DNA of 64,000 bases from Shewanella waksmanii ATCC BAA-643 (lineage in GTDB: Bacteria; Pseudomonadota; Gammaproteobacteria; Enterobacterales; Shewanellaceae), in assembly GCF_000518805.1 (NCBI RefSeq), contig NZ_JAEH01000024.1, positions 1 to 64,000 on the forward strand, given 5' to 3'. The position numbers and the translations under genes are program-made. Below the pieces are notes generated by a model. The model was not told the DNA's origin, searched no databases, and saw nothing but the letters and a program-made list of their open reading frames with translations. Positions within the stretch are counted from its first letter, which is position 1. Each line of letters begins with the position of its first letter. Shown piece by piece: positions 1-8,439 of this stretch.

Positions 1-15
1 GGGCTAGGGCTGCGT

Positions 16-43
16 ATTCTACGCTTTCCTTGGTTGGCGTCAA
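16..43 (-). promoter_or_regulatory. rRNA operon promoter P2 (reads off the left edge)
   Basis: On the minus strand TTGACG (43-38) and TAGAAT (21-16) are separated by 16 bp. They are preceded by an A/T-rich tract (about 44-68) and followed by a GC-rich discriminator, ACGCAGCCC. This is the layout of stable-RNA promoters. It lies about 170 bp downstream of the P1-like promoter, so the two form a tandem rrn promoter pair. The 16S gene itself would lie left of base 1 and is not in the window. Confidence 0.75.
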
Positions 44-184
44 GTGATTTTTTAAAAAGTTTTTTAAGTGGTTACTTACTGCACATCAGTGCGTTAAGTC
101 ACAGCTAAAAACCTCATCTCACTTGCTGCCCTGACTCGTCTGTACATCGCTATGCAGCGCTGTTTGCCGTGTCAGTGGGAGCGC

Positions 185-212
185 ATTATAGGGAGCTGAA
201 CTTTTTACGCAA
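185..212 (-). promoter_or_regulatory. rRNA operon promoter P1 (reads off the left edge)
   Basis: On the minus strand TTGCGT (212-207), a 16-bp spacer and a perfect TATAAT (190-185) are followed by GCGCTCCCACTGACACGG. That closely matches the start region of Escherichia coli rrn P1 promoters, including the ACTGACACGG segment. Upstream (about 213-240) is an A/T-rich stretch that could act as an UP element. The likeness to rrn P1 is strong, but the downstream rRNA lies outside the window. Confidence 0.8.
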
Positions 213-264
213 GCGCTTTTTGAAAGAAAAGTGGTAATTTCTCGCTGTTTGGCTAGAAATCACC

Positions 265-293
265 CTGACTTGCTATTTTTTAGGCTTTATAAT
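265..293 (+). promoter_or_regulatory. Promoter of the gamma carbonic anhydrase gene
   Basis: CTGACT (265-270), a 17-bp spacer and a perfect TATAAT (288-293) lie 30 bp before the ATG at 324. The promoter is divergent from the rrn P1 promoter about 50 bp away, so the two may compete for polymerase or share upstream A/T-rich sequence. Confidence 0.5.
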
Positions 294-323
294 GCAAAAT
301 ATCGCCATTTATAGGACTTTTTC

Positions 324-878
324 ATGTTGCAATCATTAAGAACGTATAAAGGAATCAGCCCAACCTTACACAACAATGTCTATATAGACCCAGCTTGTGT
401 ACTTGTTGGCGACATCACTCTAGGTGATGATTCAAGTGTTTGGCCGTTAGTCGCGGCTCGCGGTGATGTTAATCATATTAGCATTGGCCAACGCACCAAT
501 ATCCAAGATGGCACTGTGTTGCACGTTACGCGTACGTCAGCAAGTAACCCCTGTGGTCACCCTCTGATAGTTGGTGACGATGTCACTATTGGCCACAAAG
601 CCATGTTGCATGGCTGCCAAGTAGGTAATCGTATTCTTATCGGCATGGGCGCCATTATCTTAGATGGCGCCATTATTGAAGATGATGTGATTTTAGGTGC
701 AGGCTCTTTAGTTCCACCAGGAAAAACCCTTGAGAAGGGTTTTCTTTATGTCGGTAGCCCGGCAAAAAAGGCGCGCCCTTTAACGGCGGCAGAACTGGCC
801 TTTTTGCCCGCCTCTGCTGATAACTATGTACGCTTGAAAAATGAGTATATAGAAGAGCTCGCTGAGCTGCCAACCTAA
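324..878 (+). CDS. yrdA: Gamma carbonic anhydrase-like hexapeptide-repeat protein (YrdA/CaiE family)
   Basis: This 184-residue protein belongs to the left-handed parallel beta-helix family. Imperfect hexapeptide repeats run through most of it, for example around residues 25-60 and 80-130. The three metal-binding histidines of gamma carbonic anhydrase-like proteins are visible at H67, H91 (IGHK) and H96 (MLHG). A trimer with zinc or iron at the subunit interface is expected from the family. Bicarbonate dehydration is possible, but many YrdA members have weak or undetected activity. The ATG at 324 has an AGGA ribosome site about 7 bases upstream and its own promoter. In many gammaproteobacteria the gene sits beside aroE/yrdB and an rRNA operon, as here. 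Confidence 0.88.
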   Translation: MLQSLRTYKGISPTLHNNVYIDPACVLVGDITLGDDSSVWPLVAARGDVNHISIGQRTNIQDGTVLHVTRTSASNPCGHPLIVGDDVTIGHKAMLHGCQVGNRILIGMGAIILDGAIIEDDVILGAGSLVPPGKTLEKGFLYVGSPAKKARPLTAAELAFLPASADNYVRLKNEYIEELAELPT

Positions 879-907
879 GGCCCTTATAAGGCTTAGGTAT
901 GCTTTGC

Positions 908-1171
908 TTACCTAATGATGATCTGCCCCTGTGGGTTGAACGCCTCCTGAGTAATGAGGCGTTCAGCAATATCTTCAATATCAAATCGGCATTGTTCAAA
1001 TGCAGCAAGTTTATCGCCGATATCTGTGATAGGTAAATTTAGCCAAGCGGCAATTTTATTCAGGCTAACTTGACACTCTATAGCCATTCCCATCTGCTGC
1101 GCCGTAAACATGATGGTTTGTTCTGCTTCAAGCCACTGGGCATCATCATTAAACAAGATACTCTGATTCAT
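908..1171 (-). CDS. yrdB: DUF1488 family small protein (YrdB-like)
   Basis: This is an 87-residue acidic protein. It carries the start and length of the DUF1488/YrdB family, with a conserved WLEAEQTIMFTA stretch and a mixed alpha/beta pattern. It follows aroE by 12 bases on the same strand and is probably co-transcribed with it, the arrangement seen in Escherichia coli (aroE-yrdB). No biochemical function is established for the family. The assignment rests on sequence character and synteny. Confidence 0.8.
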   Translation of the reverse strand: MNQSILFNDDAQWLEAEQTIMFTAQQMGMAIECQVSLNKIAAWLNLPITDIGDKLAAFEQCRFDIEDIAERLITQEAFNPQGQIIIR

Positions 1172-1183
1172 TACAGCTCCTGT

Positions 1184-2002
1184 TCAACTTAACTGTTGGC
1201 GTAAGGATGCTAAAACAGGCTCGACTTGCGGCATAACTTTACGCCAATGTTGGAAACTTTTAGCAGCCTGCCCTACGAGCATACCCAGGCCATCGCTCGT
1301 CTGGGCAGCATTATGCTGCTGTGCCCACAAATTAAAGGCCGTGGTTTCTTTAGCATATGCCATGTCATAACAAACAGTATGCTGCGCAATAATCCATGGC
1401 GGTAATGTTAAGGCCTGACCATTCAAACTGGCTGAAGTTGAATTAATGATGATATCAAAAGCGGTTTGCGGCTCTATTAAGCTATTTGCTGATACCTCAC
1501 CATAGCGCGTAAATATCTGCGCCAAATCTTCTGCTTTACTCATAGTACGGTTATGAATACACAGTGAAGCGATACCAGAGTTAAGTAACGCCAAAATAGA
1601 TCCCCTTGCAGCACCACCAGCGCCGAGTAATAGCACCCGCTTACCTTTTAAGTGACCAAATTGACGTTGTAGGTCTGTCACTAAACCAAAACCATCTGTT
1701 GTGTCACCATGGATTTCGCCATTGGGTAGTTTAGTTAAGGTGTTAACGGCACCGGCTAATTGCGCCTCTTCGGTTAGCTGGTCGCACAGCGCAAAGGCTT
1801 GCTCTTTAAATGGCATAGTGACATTGGCACCACACCCACCAGATTGCCAGAATTGCGATAATGAATCTGCAAAATCATCAGTCGGTGCCGCTATCGTAGT
1901 ATAACTAATCGCTTGCTGAGTTTGCTCGGCAAAGCTGTGATGGATATGCGGTGATTTACTATGGGAAATGGGATTGCCAAATACGGCATATTTATCTGTC
2001 AT
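1184..2002 (-). CDS. aroE: Shikimate 5-dehydrogenase
   Basis: The enzyme reduces 3-dehydroshikimate to shikimate with NADPH in the chorismate pathway of the cytoplasm. The 272 residues match the family length. The substrate-binding SHSKSP motif is at residues 13-18. The catalytic lysine is K66 within NVTMPFK, and the NTDG-type aspartate lies in GDTTDGFG. A Rossmann loop GAGGAARG and an NRT adenosine-phosphate contact follow, and GLGMLVGQAA ends the catalytic part. The product fits the paralogue that makes aromatic precursors rather than YdiB, by length and context. It is the first gene of a two-gene unit with yrdB. Confidence 0.96.
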   Translation of the reverse strand: MTDKYAVFGNPISHSKSPHIHHSFAEQTQQAISYTTIAAPTDDFADSLSQFWQSGGCGANVTMPFKEQAFALCDQLTEEAQLAGAVNTLTKLPNGEIHGDTTDGFGLVTDLQRQFGHLKGKRVLLLGAGGAARGSILALLNSGIASLCIHNRTMSKAEDLAQIFTRYGEVSANSLIEPQTAFDIIINSTSASLNGQALTLPPWIIAQHTVCYDMAYAKETTAFNLWAQQHNAAQTSDGLGMLVGQAAKSFQHWRKVMPQVEPVLASLRQQLS

Positions 2003-2185
2003 TATCGATACAAGATTCGCTTAGGTGTGACAGCGAGTCTACTGCGCTTTGTTGCAGAAACAAAGCCACTCAACCAAATAAAACACAGGAAAACTGCTCA
2101 TCATGCTGTTTGTAGATTTGCCTAACTTTGGCAGTTCTTATAGTGTGCCGACTATCCAATACGTTTCTAACGCCAGTCACTACAA

Positions 2186-2653
2186 ATGAACATGTTTACC
2201 AAATTTCTTAACGCCATGGGGTTAACCAAAGCCGCACCAACGGCCAAAGCGGCTCAGGCAACACAAAGAGATCCGCAACAATCTAATGCCTATGATCGTA
2301 TTGGCGGCGAGCAAGTCATCGCCGCGCTTGCCAAGCAGTTTTACATTCAAATGCAAACACGGCCAGATACACAAGAGTTACTGGCAATGCACCGTAGTCC
2401 CATAGCGCAATCAGAACAAAAGCTATTTGAGTTTCTTAGCGGATGGCTTGGTGGGCCGCCCTTATTTGAGCGTAAACATGGCCACCCAGCCCTTAAAGCT
2501 CGGCACATGCCTTTTGCCATTGATGAGCAAATGCGTGACCAATGGCTGCTTTGCATGAAAGCGGCAATCGATATAGAGATTAGTGATGCCCAGCACCAGC
2601 AAGCTATATATCAAGCCATCGCCCAACTAGCCGACCATATGCGTAACCAATAA
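2186..2653 (+). CDS. Group II truncated haemoglobin (trHbO type)
   Basis: The 155 residues contain a globin domain from about residue 34, preceded by an Ala/Gln/Thr-rich N-terminal extension. Group II signatures are visible: a short FLSGWLGGP turn, the proximal haem histidine H107 in KARHMPF, and the G8 tryptophan W120 in DQWLLCM. A B10 tyrosine is probably Y53. Such proteins bind O2 or NO, and roles in nitrosative or oxidative stress are inferred from the family. The gene is divergent from aroE and convergent with hemF, a haem-biosynthesis gene, which may only be coincidence. The ribosome-binding site is weak, so M3 at 2192 is an alternative start. Confidence 0.85.
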   Translation: MNMFTKFLNAMGLTKAAPTAKAAQATQRDPQQSNAYDRIGGEQVIAALAKQFYIQMQTRPDTQELLAMHRSPIAQSEQKLFEFLSGWLGGPPLFERKHGHPALKARHMPFAIDEQMRDQWLLCMKAAIDIEISDAQHQQAIYQAIAQLADHMRNQ

Positions 2654-2691
2654 GCCAATATCTAAGCTTATTGGTTAGCATCTACAAACAA

Positions 2692-3609
2692 CTATGGGTT
2701 GGCCAACCAATCTTGAGGCTTAAGGTAGTCTCGATATAGTAGCGCTTCTGGACTATCAGGCTCCGGCGTATAGGCATATTGCCAGCGTACTAATGGTGGC
2801 ATAGACATCAAAATAGATTCTGTGCGCCCACCCGTTTGTAAGCCAAATAGCGTGCCGCGGTCATAAACCAAGTTAAATTCAACGTAGCGACCACGACGAT
2901 AAAGCTGAAAATCCCGTTCTCTGTCACCAAAAGGCGTATCTTTACGACGTTCGACAATGCCACGATAACTAGGCAGAAAACCGCGCCCTACGGCCTGCAT
3001 GAAAGCAAAGCTGTCATCGAAACCTTTTTCATTTAAATCATCAAAGAACAGGCCACCGACACCACGAGTTTCTTTACGGTGAGGCAAATAAAAATAGTCG
3101 TCACACCACTTTTTGTATTTAGGATAAACCTCTGCACCAAATGGCTCACAGATAGCCCGCGCTTGCTGATGCCATTCAACAACATCTTCTTTGAAAGGGT
3201 AATAAGGGGTTAAGTCAAAACCGCCACCAAACCACCATACCGGGTCGGCCCCCTCTTTTTGGGCGATAAAGAATCGCACATTCGCATGAGTTGTCGGGAT
3301 ATATGGGTTGTTAGGATGAATGACAAGTGACACCCCCATTGCTTCAAAGCTGCGTCCAGCAAGTTCTGGCCGATGCGCCGTAGCTGAGGCTGGCATCGCC
3401 GCACCTTGAACATGGGAGAAATTGACCCCTGCTTGTTCAAACACTTTACCTTGAGTCAGTACACGACTGGTGCCACCGCCGCCCTCTTCTCGCTGCCACG
3501 AGTCAGCAATGAACGTTGCTTCACCATCAAGCTGCTCGAGACCTGCACAAATATCTTGCTGCAGTTGCAATAAAAAAGCCTTTACCTGTTGAATATCCGG
3601 CACGCTCAT
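2692..3609 (-). CDS. hemF: Oxygen-dependent coproporphyrinogen III oxidase
   Basis: This enzyme converts coproporphyrinogen III to protoporphyrinogen IX with O2 in haem biosynthesis. The 305 residues match the family throughout. They include the GGGGTSRV stretch near residue 45, [32 protein letters not shown], and the C-terminal signature [20 protein letters not shown]. It is a soluble homodimer in studied members. It lies 24 bases after tsaC on the same strand and probably shares an operon with yrdD and tsaC. The product of this reaction is the substrate of the HemG-type enzymes encoded at 17-19 kb. Confidence 0.97.
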   Translation of the reverse strand: MSVPDIQQVKAFLLQLQQDICAGLEQLDGEATFIADSWQREEGGGGTSRVLTQGKVFEQAGVNFSHVQGAAMPASATAHRPELAGRSFEAMGVSLVIHPNNPYIPTTHANVRFFIAQKEGADPVWWFGGGFDLTPYYPFKEDVVEWHQQARAICEPFGAEVYPKYKKWCDDYFYLPHRKETRGVGGLFFDDLNEKGFDDSFAFMQAVGRGFLPSYRGIVERRKDTPFGDRERDFQLYRRGRYVEFNLVYDRGTLFGLQTGGRTESILMSMPPLVRWQYAYTPEPDSPEALLYRDYLKPQDWLANP

Positions 3610-3633
3610 AGTTTTTCCTTGTGACTAGTTTAC

Positions 3634-4191
3634 TTAACGTAATACCTTACCTGTTAACACATCAATTATGGTTGATGGCTTGATTTCTTGACCCAGCTCG
3701 CCTACCACAACGGCATCAATGTGCTTGCCTAATTGTTCGATCACTTGCTGCTGTGACATTGCCGGTGGCTGGCCAGTTAAATTGGCACTAGTAGAAACCA
3801 GCGGCTTCCCAAAAGCACGACACAGCTGAGCAACACCATCATGGGCAGAGACTCTCACGGCAATCGAATTAAACTCTCCGCATAACAGCGAAGGCACTTG
3901 TTGCGTCACTGGCATAATAAAAGTGAATGGTCCCGGCCAACGTTGTTGAGCCATGGCTAAGCCAGCCGCAGGCACCTTGTCTAAATCGATATAGGGGTGT
4001 AACTGCTCAAACTCACTGGCAACGAGTATTAAACCTTTTTGCCAGGGTCGCTGCTTGATCTCGAGTAACTTTTGTAGCGCAGCTTGGTTATCAGGATCGC
4101 ACCCTAATCCGTATACCGCTTCTGTGGGATAAGCAATGACGCCGCCAAGATTGAGTGTGTCGACGACTTCACTAGGTTGTTGCAATAGCAT
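3634..4191 (-). CDS. tsaC: Threonylcarbamoyl-AMP synthase (YrdC/RimN)
   Basis: TsaC makes threonylcarbamoyl-AMP from threonine, bicarbonate and ATP, the first step of t6A37 formation in ANN-decoding tRNAs. The 185 residues have the single YrdC domain without the Sua5 extension. Visible family motifs are [20 protein letters not shown] near the N terminus, [25 protein letters not shown], the SIAVRVSAH strand and the [12 protein letters not shown] nucleotide-binding segment. It lies between the zinc-finger protein gene and hemF on the same strand, an order shared by many gammaproteobacteria. Confidence 0.95.
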   Translation of the reverse strand: MLLQQPSEVVDTLNLGGVIAYPTEAVYGLGCDPDNQAALQKLLEIKQRPWQKGLILVASEFEQLHPYIDLDKVPAAGLAMAQQRWPGPFTFIMPVTQQVPSLLCGEFNSIAVRVSAHDGVAQLCRAFGKPLVSTSANLTGQPPAMSQQQVIEQLGKHIDAVVVGELGQEIKPSTIIDVLTGKVLR

Positions 4192-4323
4192 TGATAGGAA
4201 CCCTTAAATTACCAATAACGCGGTAACCGCGTAGTCTCGCTTTTGGGGGAAATTATACAGACATAGCTAATACTCACAACGCTAACAGTCGATATCGTCA
4301 ATAACCTTCTGATATTGGCTATG

Positions 4324-4884
4324 CTATAGAGCGCGCTTATATTTGCACTGCTTCTTAGGGCATTCAACACGGCTGCCGGCTGCGCCTTTACGCTCCACGA
4401 GCAAGCCAAAACCACATTCTGGGCAAGTTTCTGCAACAGGCGGATAATTAATTAAAAACTTACATTTAGGGTAACCGCTGCACGCGTAAAAGCCTTTACC
4501 ATATCGATTGGTTCTATGCTCAATATGACCTTTTTGACATACCGGACAGCTGATTTCATCAGCATCATTATTGTCATGTTTCTCGATATGCTTACATTGA
4601 GGATAATTGGTGCAACCAATAAAGATGCCAAATCGCCCCGACTTAACTGCGAGTTCGTTACCACAATCAGGACATTGTGAACCTTCAATCACTTGAGTTT
4701 CAATCGACTCATGTTGCACTAAGGGGCGAGTGTAATCACAGGTAGGGTAATTGTTGCAGCCAATAAACCCCCCATGCTTGCTGTTTTTTACCGACAGTTC
4801 GCAACCGCACTTAGGACACAGCTCGTACTCTTTTTCGAGCGCATGTTCATGTGAGCTAAACAATTCATGATCAATTTTAGACAT
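4324..4884 (-). CDS. yrdD: Topoisomerase-type zinc-finger protein (YrdD-like)
   Basis: The 186 residues consist almost only of topoisomerase I C-terminal-type Cys4 zinc ribbons. Four CxxC...C-type units are visible, beginning near residues 22, 70, 111 and 152. Three of them carry the typical G-F/I-x-G/A-C-x-x-Y/P-x-C pattern, and the last is degenerate (CPKKQCKYKRAL at the C terminus). There is no catalytic topoisomerase domain, so this is a stand-alone single-stranded nucleic-acid-binding protein by inference. It precedes tsaC by 132 bases on the same strand, the gene order of the yrdD-tsaC neighbourhood in enterics. Its cellular role is unknown. Confidence 0.85.
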   Translation of the reverse strand: MSKIDHELFSSHEHALEKEYELCPKCGCELSVKNSKHGGFIGCNNYPTCDYTRPLVQHESIETQVIEGSQCPDCGNELAVKSGRFGIFIGCTNYPQCKHIEKHDNNDADEISCPVCQKGHIEHRTNRYGKGFYACSGYPKCKFLINYPPVAETCPECGFGLLVERKGAAGSRVECPKKQCKYKRAL

Positions 4885-5025
4885 GGAGTATCCTGACGGC
4901 TAAGCCACTAGTATAGCGACATTGGTGGATATTTTATCAAGCAAAGCCCAGTGTGGGAATTAAATAGCACTAGGTTTCTCCTTTAGATGAAGATATATTG
5001 TATGCAAAAATAAAAAGGAGTCCCT

Positions 5026-6807
5026 ATGTTTCGTCGCTCACTCATTGCATTAGCTATCTGTAGCCCATTGATTATGTCTACATCTGGGTGCAGTTCAACC
5101 ACACCAGTTACTCACCCCGCAGTAAAAGCAGATAACAGCACGATAAGCGCTGTTGCTCAGCTGACACCACAGGCGCTGTTTAGCAGCGAACAGGCACTGA
5201 TTAACCGCGCTACTTTCGACCAAATGCTATTAGCTATAGCCGATCCAGACAGCAGCAACGAAACCTTAGATACCGCGCTATATTATCTGCGTGCTTATAG
5301 CTACTTTGGCGACACCAAAGCATTGACGACCAAAGAGGCGCAACAACTCACTGCCGCACTTCTTGCATTAAGTGAAAACAAAACCCTAAACGCACGATTA
5401 CAGGAACACTTTGCGGTTACAATTTATCGTTATTACGACAATAATGATTGGAGTGAGCAATTAGCGCCACTATTGCCTCAACTAGGACAACAGCTACAAA
5501 CACTGGGTAACAGTAGCAGCACAACAGCCAACGATTACGCCTTGTGGGAAACAATTCGTGCCTATGGTTTGCTATTCAATAAGGCCCGCAAAGATACCGA
5601 CGGTAGTTTAAATGCCTTAGTCACCCAAGATGAAGTGATACAACCGCTTCTGAGTTATACACGTAACGATTCCAGTATTAGACAGCAAGATGACTGGGCT
5701 AAGGCCAACAGTTATTGGGCACTCGGTTTATACCGCTTAGCCCTGCCCGCTAGCGACACCGACCAACCAACAGCAGCCGAACAAGCAATTGACGATGCAA
5801 CCAAAGAGATAGCCTTGGCCGACATAGCTATTCGCGGAGAGCAGGCCAAAACTACCTACACCTTGGGTTATCATGTTAACGCTTTTGCAGGTCAAGAAGC
5901 ATGCGAGCAACAAACTGATGTCTGTGCCATACCTGAGCTAGAAACCGTTCTTCCTATTGAGCATCATTGCTCAGACAGCTTGTTCATCTTAGCTCAAGAT
6001 CTTAATGAGCAAGAACTGGCCATTAGCTGCGAAAAACTCACGTCACAAGAATCAGACTTCCACGAACTACTAGAAACCAATATGCAGCCCACCGCGAATG
6101 ATTACAACGAAGCGTTGCGCGTGGTGGCTTTTAAAAATTGGAGTCAGTACAACGCCTACGGTCAGCTATTGTTTGATATCCGGACCGATAATGGCGGCAT
6201 GTACATTGAAGGCACCCCATCTAAGCCAGGCAATCAAGCCACCTTCTTTGCTTTCCGTCAATTTTGGATTGAGCCGGAGTTTGCTATCTGGAACTTAAAC
6301 CATGAGTACGTGCACTATCTTGATGGCCACTTTGTTAAATATGGTGGTTTTGGCCACTTCCCATCTAAATTAGTCTGGTGGGCAGAAGGTCTAGCAGAGT
6401 ACATAGCTAACGGCAATGACAACCCATCAGCTTTAAGGGTGATAAAAAAGAAACTTGCTGAGGCGCCTGATCTTGCCACTATTTTTGCAACCGAATATAA
6501 AGATGGAGTCGATCGCACTTATAGGTGGAGCTACATGGCGATTCGCTTCTTAGCAGAACACCATAGAAACGATCTAGTCCAGCTAAGCAAATATTTAAAA
6601 ACGGACTATTTTGAGGGCTATGAATTGTTACTTGAAGACTTATCAGCGCACCAAGCACAATTTGCCGCCTGGTTACAGGTACAGGTGGATAATTTCGAAG
6701 ACGCTGAACAAGATAGACCCAAGATCAATAAGATTAATCGCTACGCTTATCGGGATTACTTGATGCCGGCTCACCTAAGCATCAACTCGCAACATCAGCA
6801 CTATTAA
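5026..6807 (+). CDS. M9 family collagenase-like zinc metallopeptidase, predicted lipoprotein
   Basis: The 593 residues begin with a lipoprotein signal peptide whose lipobox ends at the cysteine of STSGCSS (C22). The mature protein is therefore probably membrane-anchored at the cell surface or in the periplasm. After a long alpha-helical N-terminal part typical of M9 peptidases, the zinc site appears as HEYVH (H426, E427, H430). The third ligand is probably E454 in WWAEGLAEY, corresponding to the ligand of clostridial ColG. No PKD or collagen-binding C-terminal domains follow, so it is a compact peptidase unit. Whether it cuts collagen or other peptides is not shown. AAAAGGAG lies about 6 bases before the ATG. 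It is divergent from yrdD and ends at a bidirectional terminator. Confidence 0.85.
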   Translation: MFRRSLIALAICSPLIMSTSGCSSTTPVTHPAVKADNSTISAVAQLTPQALFSSEQALINRATFDQMLLAIADPDSSNETLDTALYYLRAYSYFGDTKALTTKEAQQLTAALLALSENKTLNARLQEHFAVTIYRYYDNNDWSEQLAPLLPQLGQQLQTLGNSSSTTANDYALWETIRAYGLLFNKARKDTDGSLNALVTQDEVIQPLLSYTRNDSSIRQQDDWAKANSYWALGLYRLALPASDTDQPTAAEQAIDDATKEIALADIAIRGEQAKTTYTLGYHVNAFAGQEACEQQTDVCAIPELETVLPIEHHCSDSLFILAQDLNEQELAISCEKLTSQESDFHELLETNMQPTANDYNEALRVVAFKNWSQYNAYGQLLFDIRTDNGGMYIEGTPSKPGNQATFFAFRQFWIEPEFAIWNLNHEYVHYLDGHFVKYGGFGHFPSKLVWWAEGLAEYIANGNDNPSALRVIKKKLAEAPDLATIFATEYKDGVDRTYRWSYMAIRFLAEHHRNDLVQLSKYLKTDYFEGYELLLEDLSAHQAQFAAWLQVQVDNFEDAEQDRPKINKINRYAYRDYLMPAHLSINSQHQHY

Positions 6808-6824
6808 GCAGCCACTTAAGATCT

Positions 6825-6850
6825 AAAAAGGAGGCTTAGTCTCCTTTTTT
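6825..6850. terminator. Bidirectional Rho-independent terminator
   Basis: AAAAAGGAG (6825-6833), a 7-base loop and CTCCTTTTTTT (6841 onward) form a short hairpin with an A-run on one side and a T-run on the other. It sits between the convergent M9 peptidase and smg genes and can serve both. Confidence 0.75.
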
Positions 6851-6859
6851 TAGCATTGC

Positions 6860-7333
6860 TTATGAATGTAATCGACCGTCTGGTTGCTCAAAAATAAGGT
6901 CTTCCATTTGCTCGTAGGCAGACTCGTTGCCCGGTGCATTAAACAGCACCATAAGTATCACCCACTTTAGATCTTCTAACACTAAAGCCGGCTCATCGAG
7001 CTCCATCACTCTATCAATCACCATTTCACGGGTTTCGACACTCAGTACTTTGATTTGCTCTAAAAACAGCAAAAAACCGCGTGACTCGACATCGAGTTTA
7101 TCCATTTCCGCTTGAGTGTAGATACGAAATGAATGTTGATCATGATTGCATAGATAAGGTTGATCGCCCTCTTGCGGCGAAGCTAGATGCTCCAACCACG
7201 CTAAAGCTTTAATTATTTCAGATTGATGGAACCCCGCCCGCGTTAACTCTTGGGTTAGCTCATCTTCATCAACCAGAAGTTCAACCTCACTATGAACATA
7301 GTTTTCAAATAGATACATGAGGATATCAAACAT
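6860..7333 (-). CDS. smg: Smg/DUF494 family protein
   Basis: The 157-residue acidic protein matches Smg: it opens [16 protein letters not shown] and contains [21 protein letters not shown] and a conserved [15 protein letters not shown] segment near the C terminus. It is the last gene of lysM-dprA-smg and starts 2 bases after dprA ends. Function is not established. The gene's constant position after dprA suggests at most a shared transcript. Confidence 0.92.
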   Translation of the reverse strand: MFDILMYLFENYVHSEVELLVDEDELTQELTRAGFHQSEIIKALAWLEHLASPQEGDQPYLCNHDQHSFRIYTQAEMDKLDVESRGFLLFLEQIKVLSVETREMVIDRVMELDEPALVLEDLKWVILMVLFNAPGNESAYEQMEDLIFEQPDGRLHS

Positions 7334-7335
7334 GG

Positions 7336-8439
7336 CTAGCTCCTCTTAAGTCTTATATAACCACCGGGTACCGCTGAAACCCAACCTTGTAGTTCAAGTT
7401 CAAGCATTTGCTCTAGTACTAGCTCTATCGTTTTTCCACTATGCTCAACTACAACATCTAATGGTGTAGTCTCATATCCTACACTAGCTAACAGCGGGGC
7501 AAATGGCAAATCACAAGCTATTTCCTCCCCTATATGGTGACGCCGATGCAACTCTTCAAGGTGAGATTGCGATAAAGTAGTGATCTCTTCAATTATATCG
7601 GCAACACCATCGACTAATTTAGCGCCCTGCTTGATTAAGTCGTGGCAACCTTGGTGATAACCATCAAGAATATTGCCCGGAACAGCAAATACCTCTCGGC
7701 CTTGTTCCATCGCTAACCTCGCCGTGATCAGCGAACCGCTTTTACGATTAGCTTCAATAACAACAGTCCCTAAGCTCATGCCACTAATAATACGGTTTCG
7801 TTTAGGAAAGTTCCCCGCATAAGGCTTAGTACCGGGCCAAAACTCGCTCACCACACACCCACTCGCGAGTAAGCTGTTATACAAACTGTTGTGACGTTTA
7901 GGGTAGACAATATCGACGCCGGTTCCCAATATTGCAGCTGTAGCGCCCTCAATATCCAATGCAGCCTGATGTGCAGCGCCATCAATCCCAGCCGCCATAC
8001 CACTGGTGACCAGATACCCCTCAGTAGCCAAAGCCTTCGACAATTGATAGCTCGTTTCACAGCCACTACGACTCACAGCACGACTGCCTACAATGGCGAT
8101 TGAAGGCTGCAAAAGACGACTAGGTTCGCCAATAACAAACAACACTGTTGGTGGGTCGCTAATTTGATCAAGTAGCGGTGGATAACAGGGGTGAGTTGGG
8201 TAGAGGATATGGTGTTGAGGATGGCTTTCTTGCCAAGCTAATGCCAATCGCTGACGTTTTTCATCCAAGCGTAAGCCACGCTTTAACAGAGATTCTGGCA
8301 CCGGTAAGGCATGGTGTTCATGCAGTAGTCGATGCCTTAGCTCTTCAACGTCCATGTTATGTAACAGCTGTTTAATCCGAGCAGGTCCTAGCCCAGAAAC
8401 TGATGAAACAACTAGCCAATCGACCAGTGGGTCTGTTAT
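7336..8439 (-). CDS. dprA: DNA-processing protein DprA (Smf), probably with an ATA start
   Basis: DprA binds single-stranded DNA taken up in transformation and loads RecA. The Rossmann-like core shows [45 protein letters not shown] and [19 protein letters not shown], followed by a C-terminal winged-helix-like domain. The first ATG (8355) would remove the N-terminal helical domain. The frame is open upstream for 28 more codons, up to the TAA of lysM. These codons encode a helix-hairpin-helix-like segment ([13 protein letters not shown]) typical of DprA N termini. No ATG, GTG or TTG exists in that extension. ATA at 8439-8437, directly after the lysM stop, has AAGGAG five bases upstream, so ATA is proposed as the start. 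CTG at 8427 is a weaker alternative. Confidence 0.85.
   Translation of the reverse strand: MTDPLVDWLVVSSVSGLGPARIKQLLHNMDVEELRHRLLHEHHALPVPESLLKRGLRLDEKRQRLALAWQESHPQHHILYPTHPCYPPLLDQISDPPTVLFVIGEPSRLLQPSIAIVGSRAVSRSGCETSYQLSKALATEGYLVTSGMAAGIDGAAHQAALDIEGATAAILGTGVDIVYPKRHNSLYNSLLASGCVVSEFWPGTKPYAGNFPKRNRIISGMSLGTVVIEANRKSGSLITARLAMEQGREVFAVPGNILDGYHQGCHDLIKQGAKLVDGVADIIEEITTLSQSHLEELHRRHHIGEEIACDLPFAPLLASVGYETTPLDVVVEHSGKTIELVLEQMLELELQGWVSAVPGGYIRLKRS

Noticed and set aside
673-1008. 111-codon open frame on the minus strand over the end of yrdA and yrdB
   Set aside because: It lies mostly antisense to the carbonic anhydrase gene and overlaps yrdB in another frame. It shows no recognisable domain.
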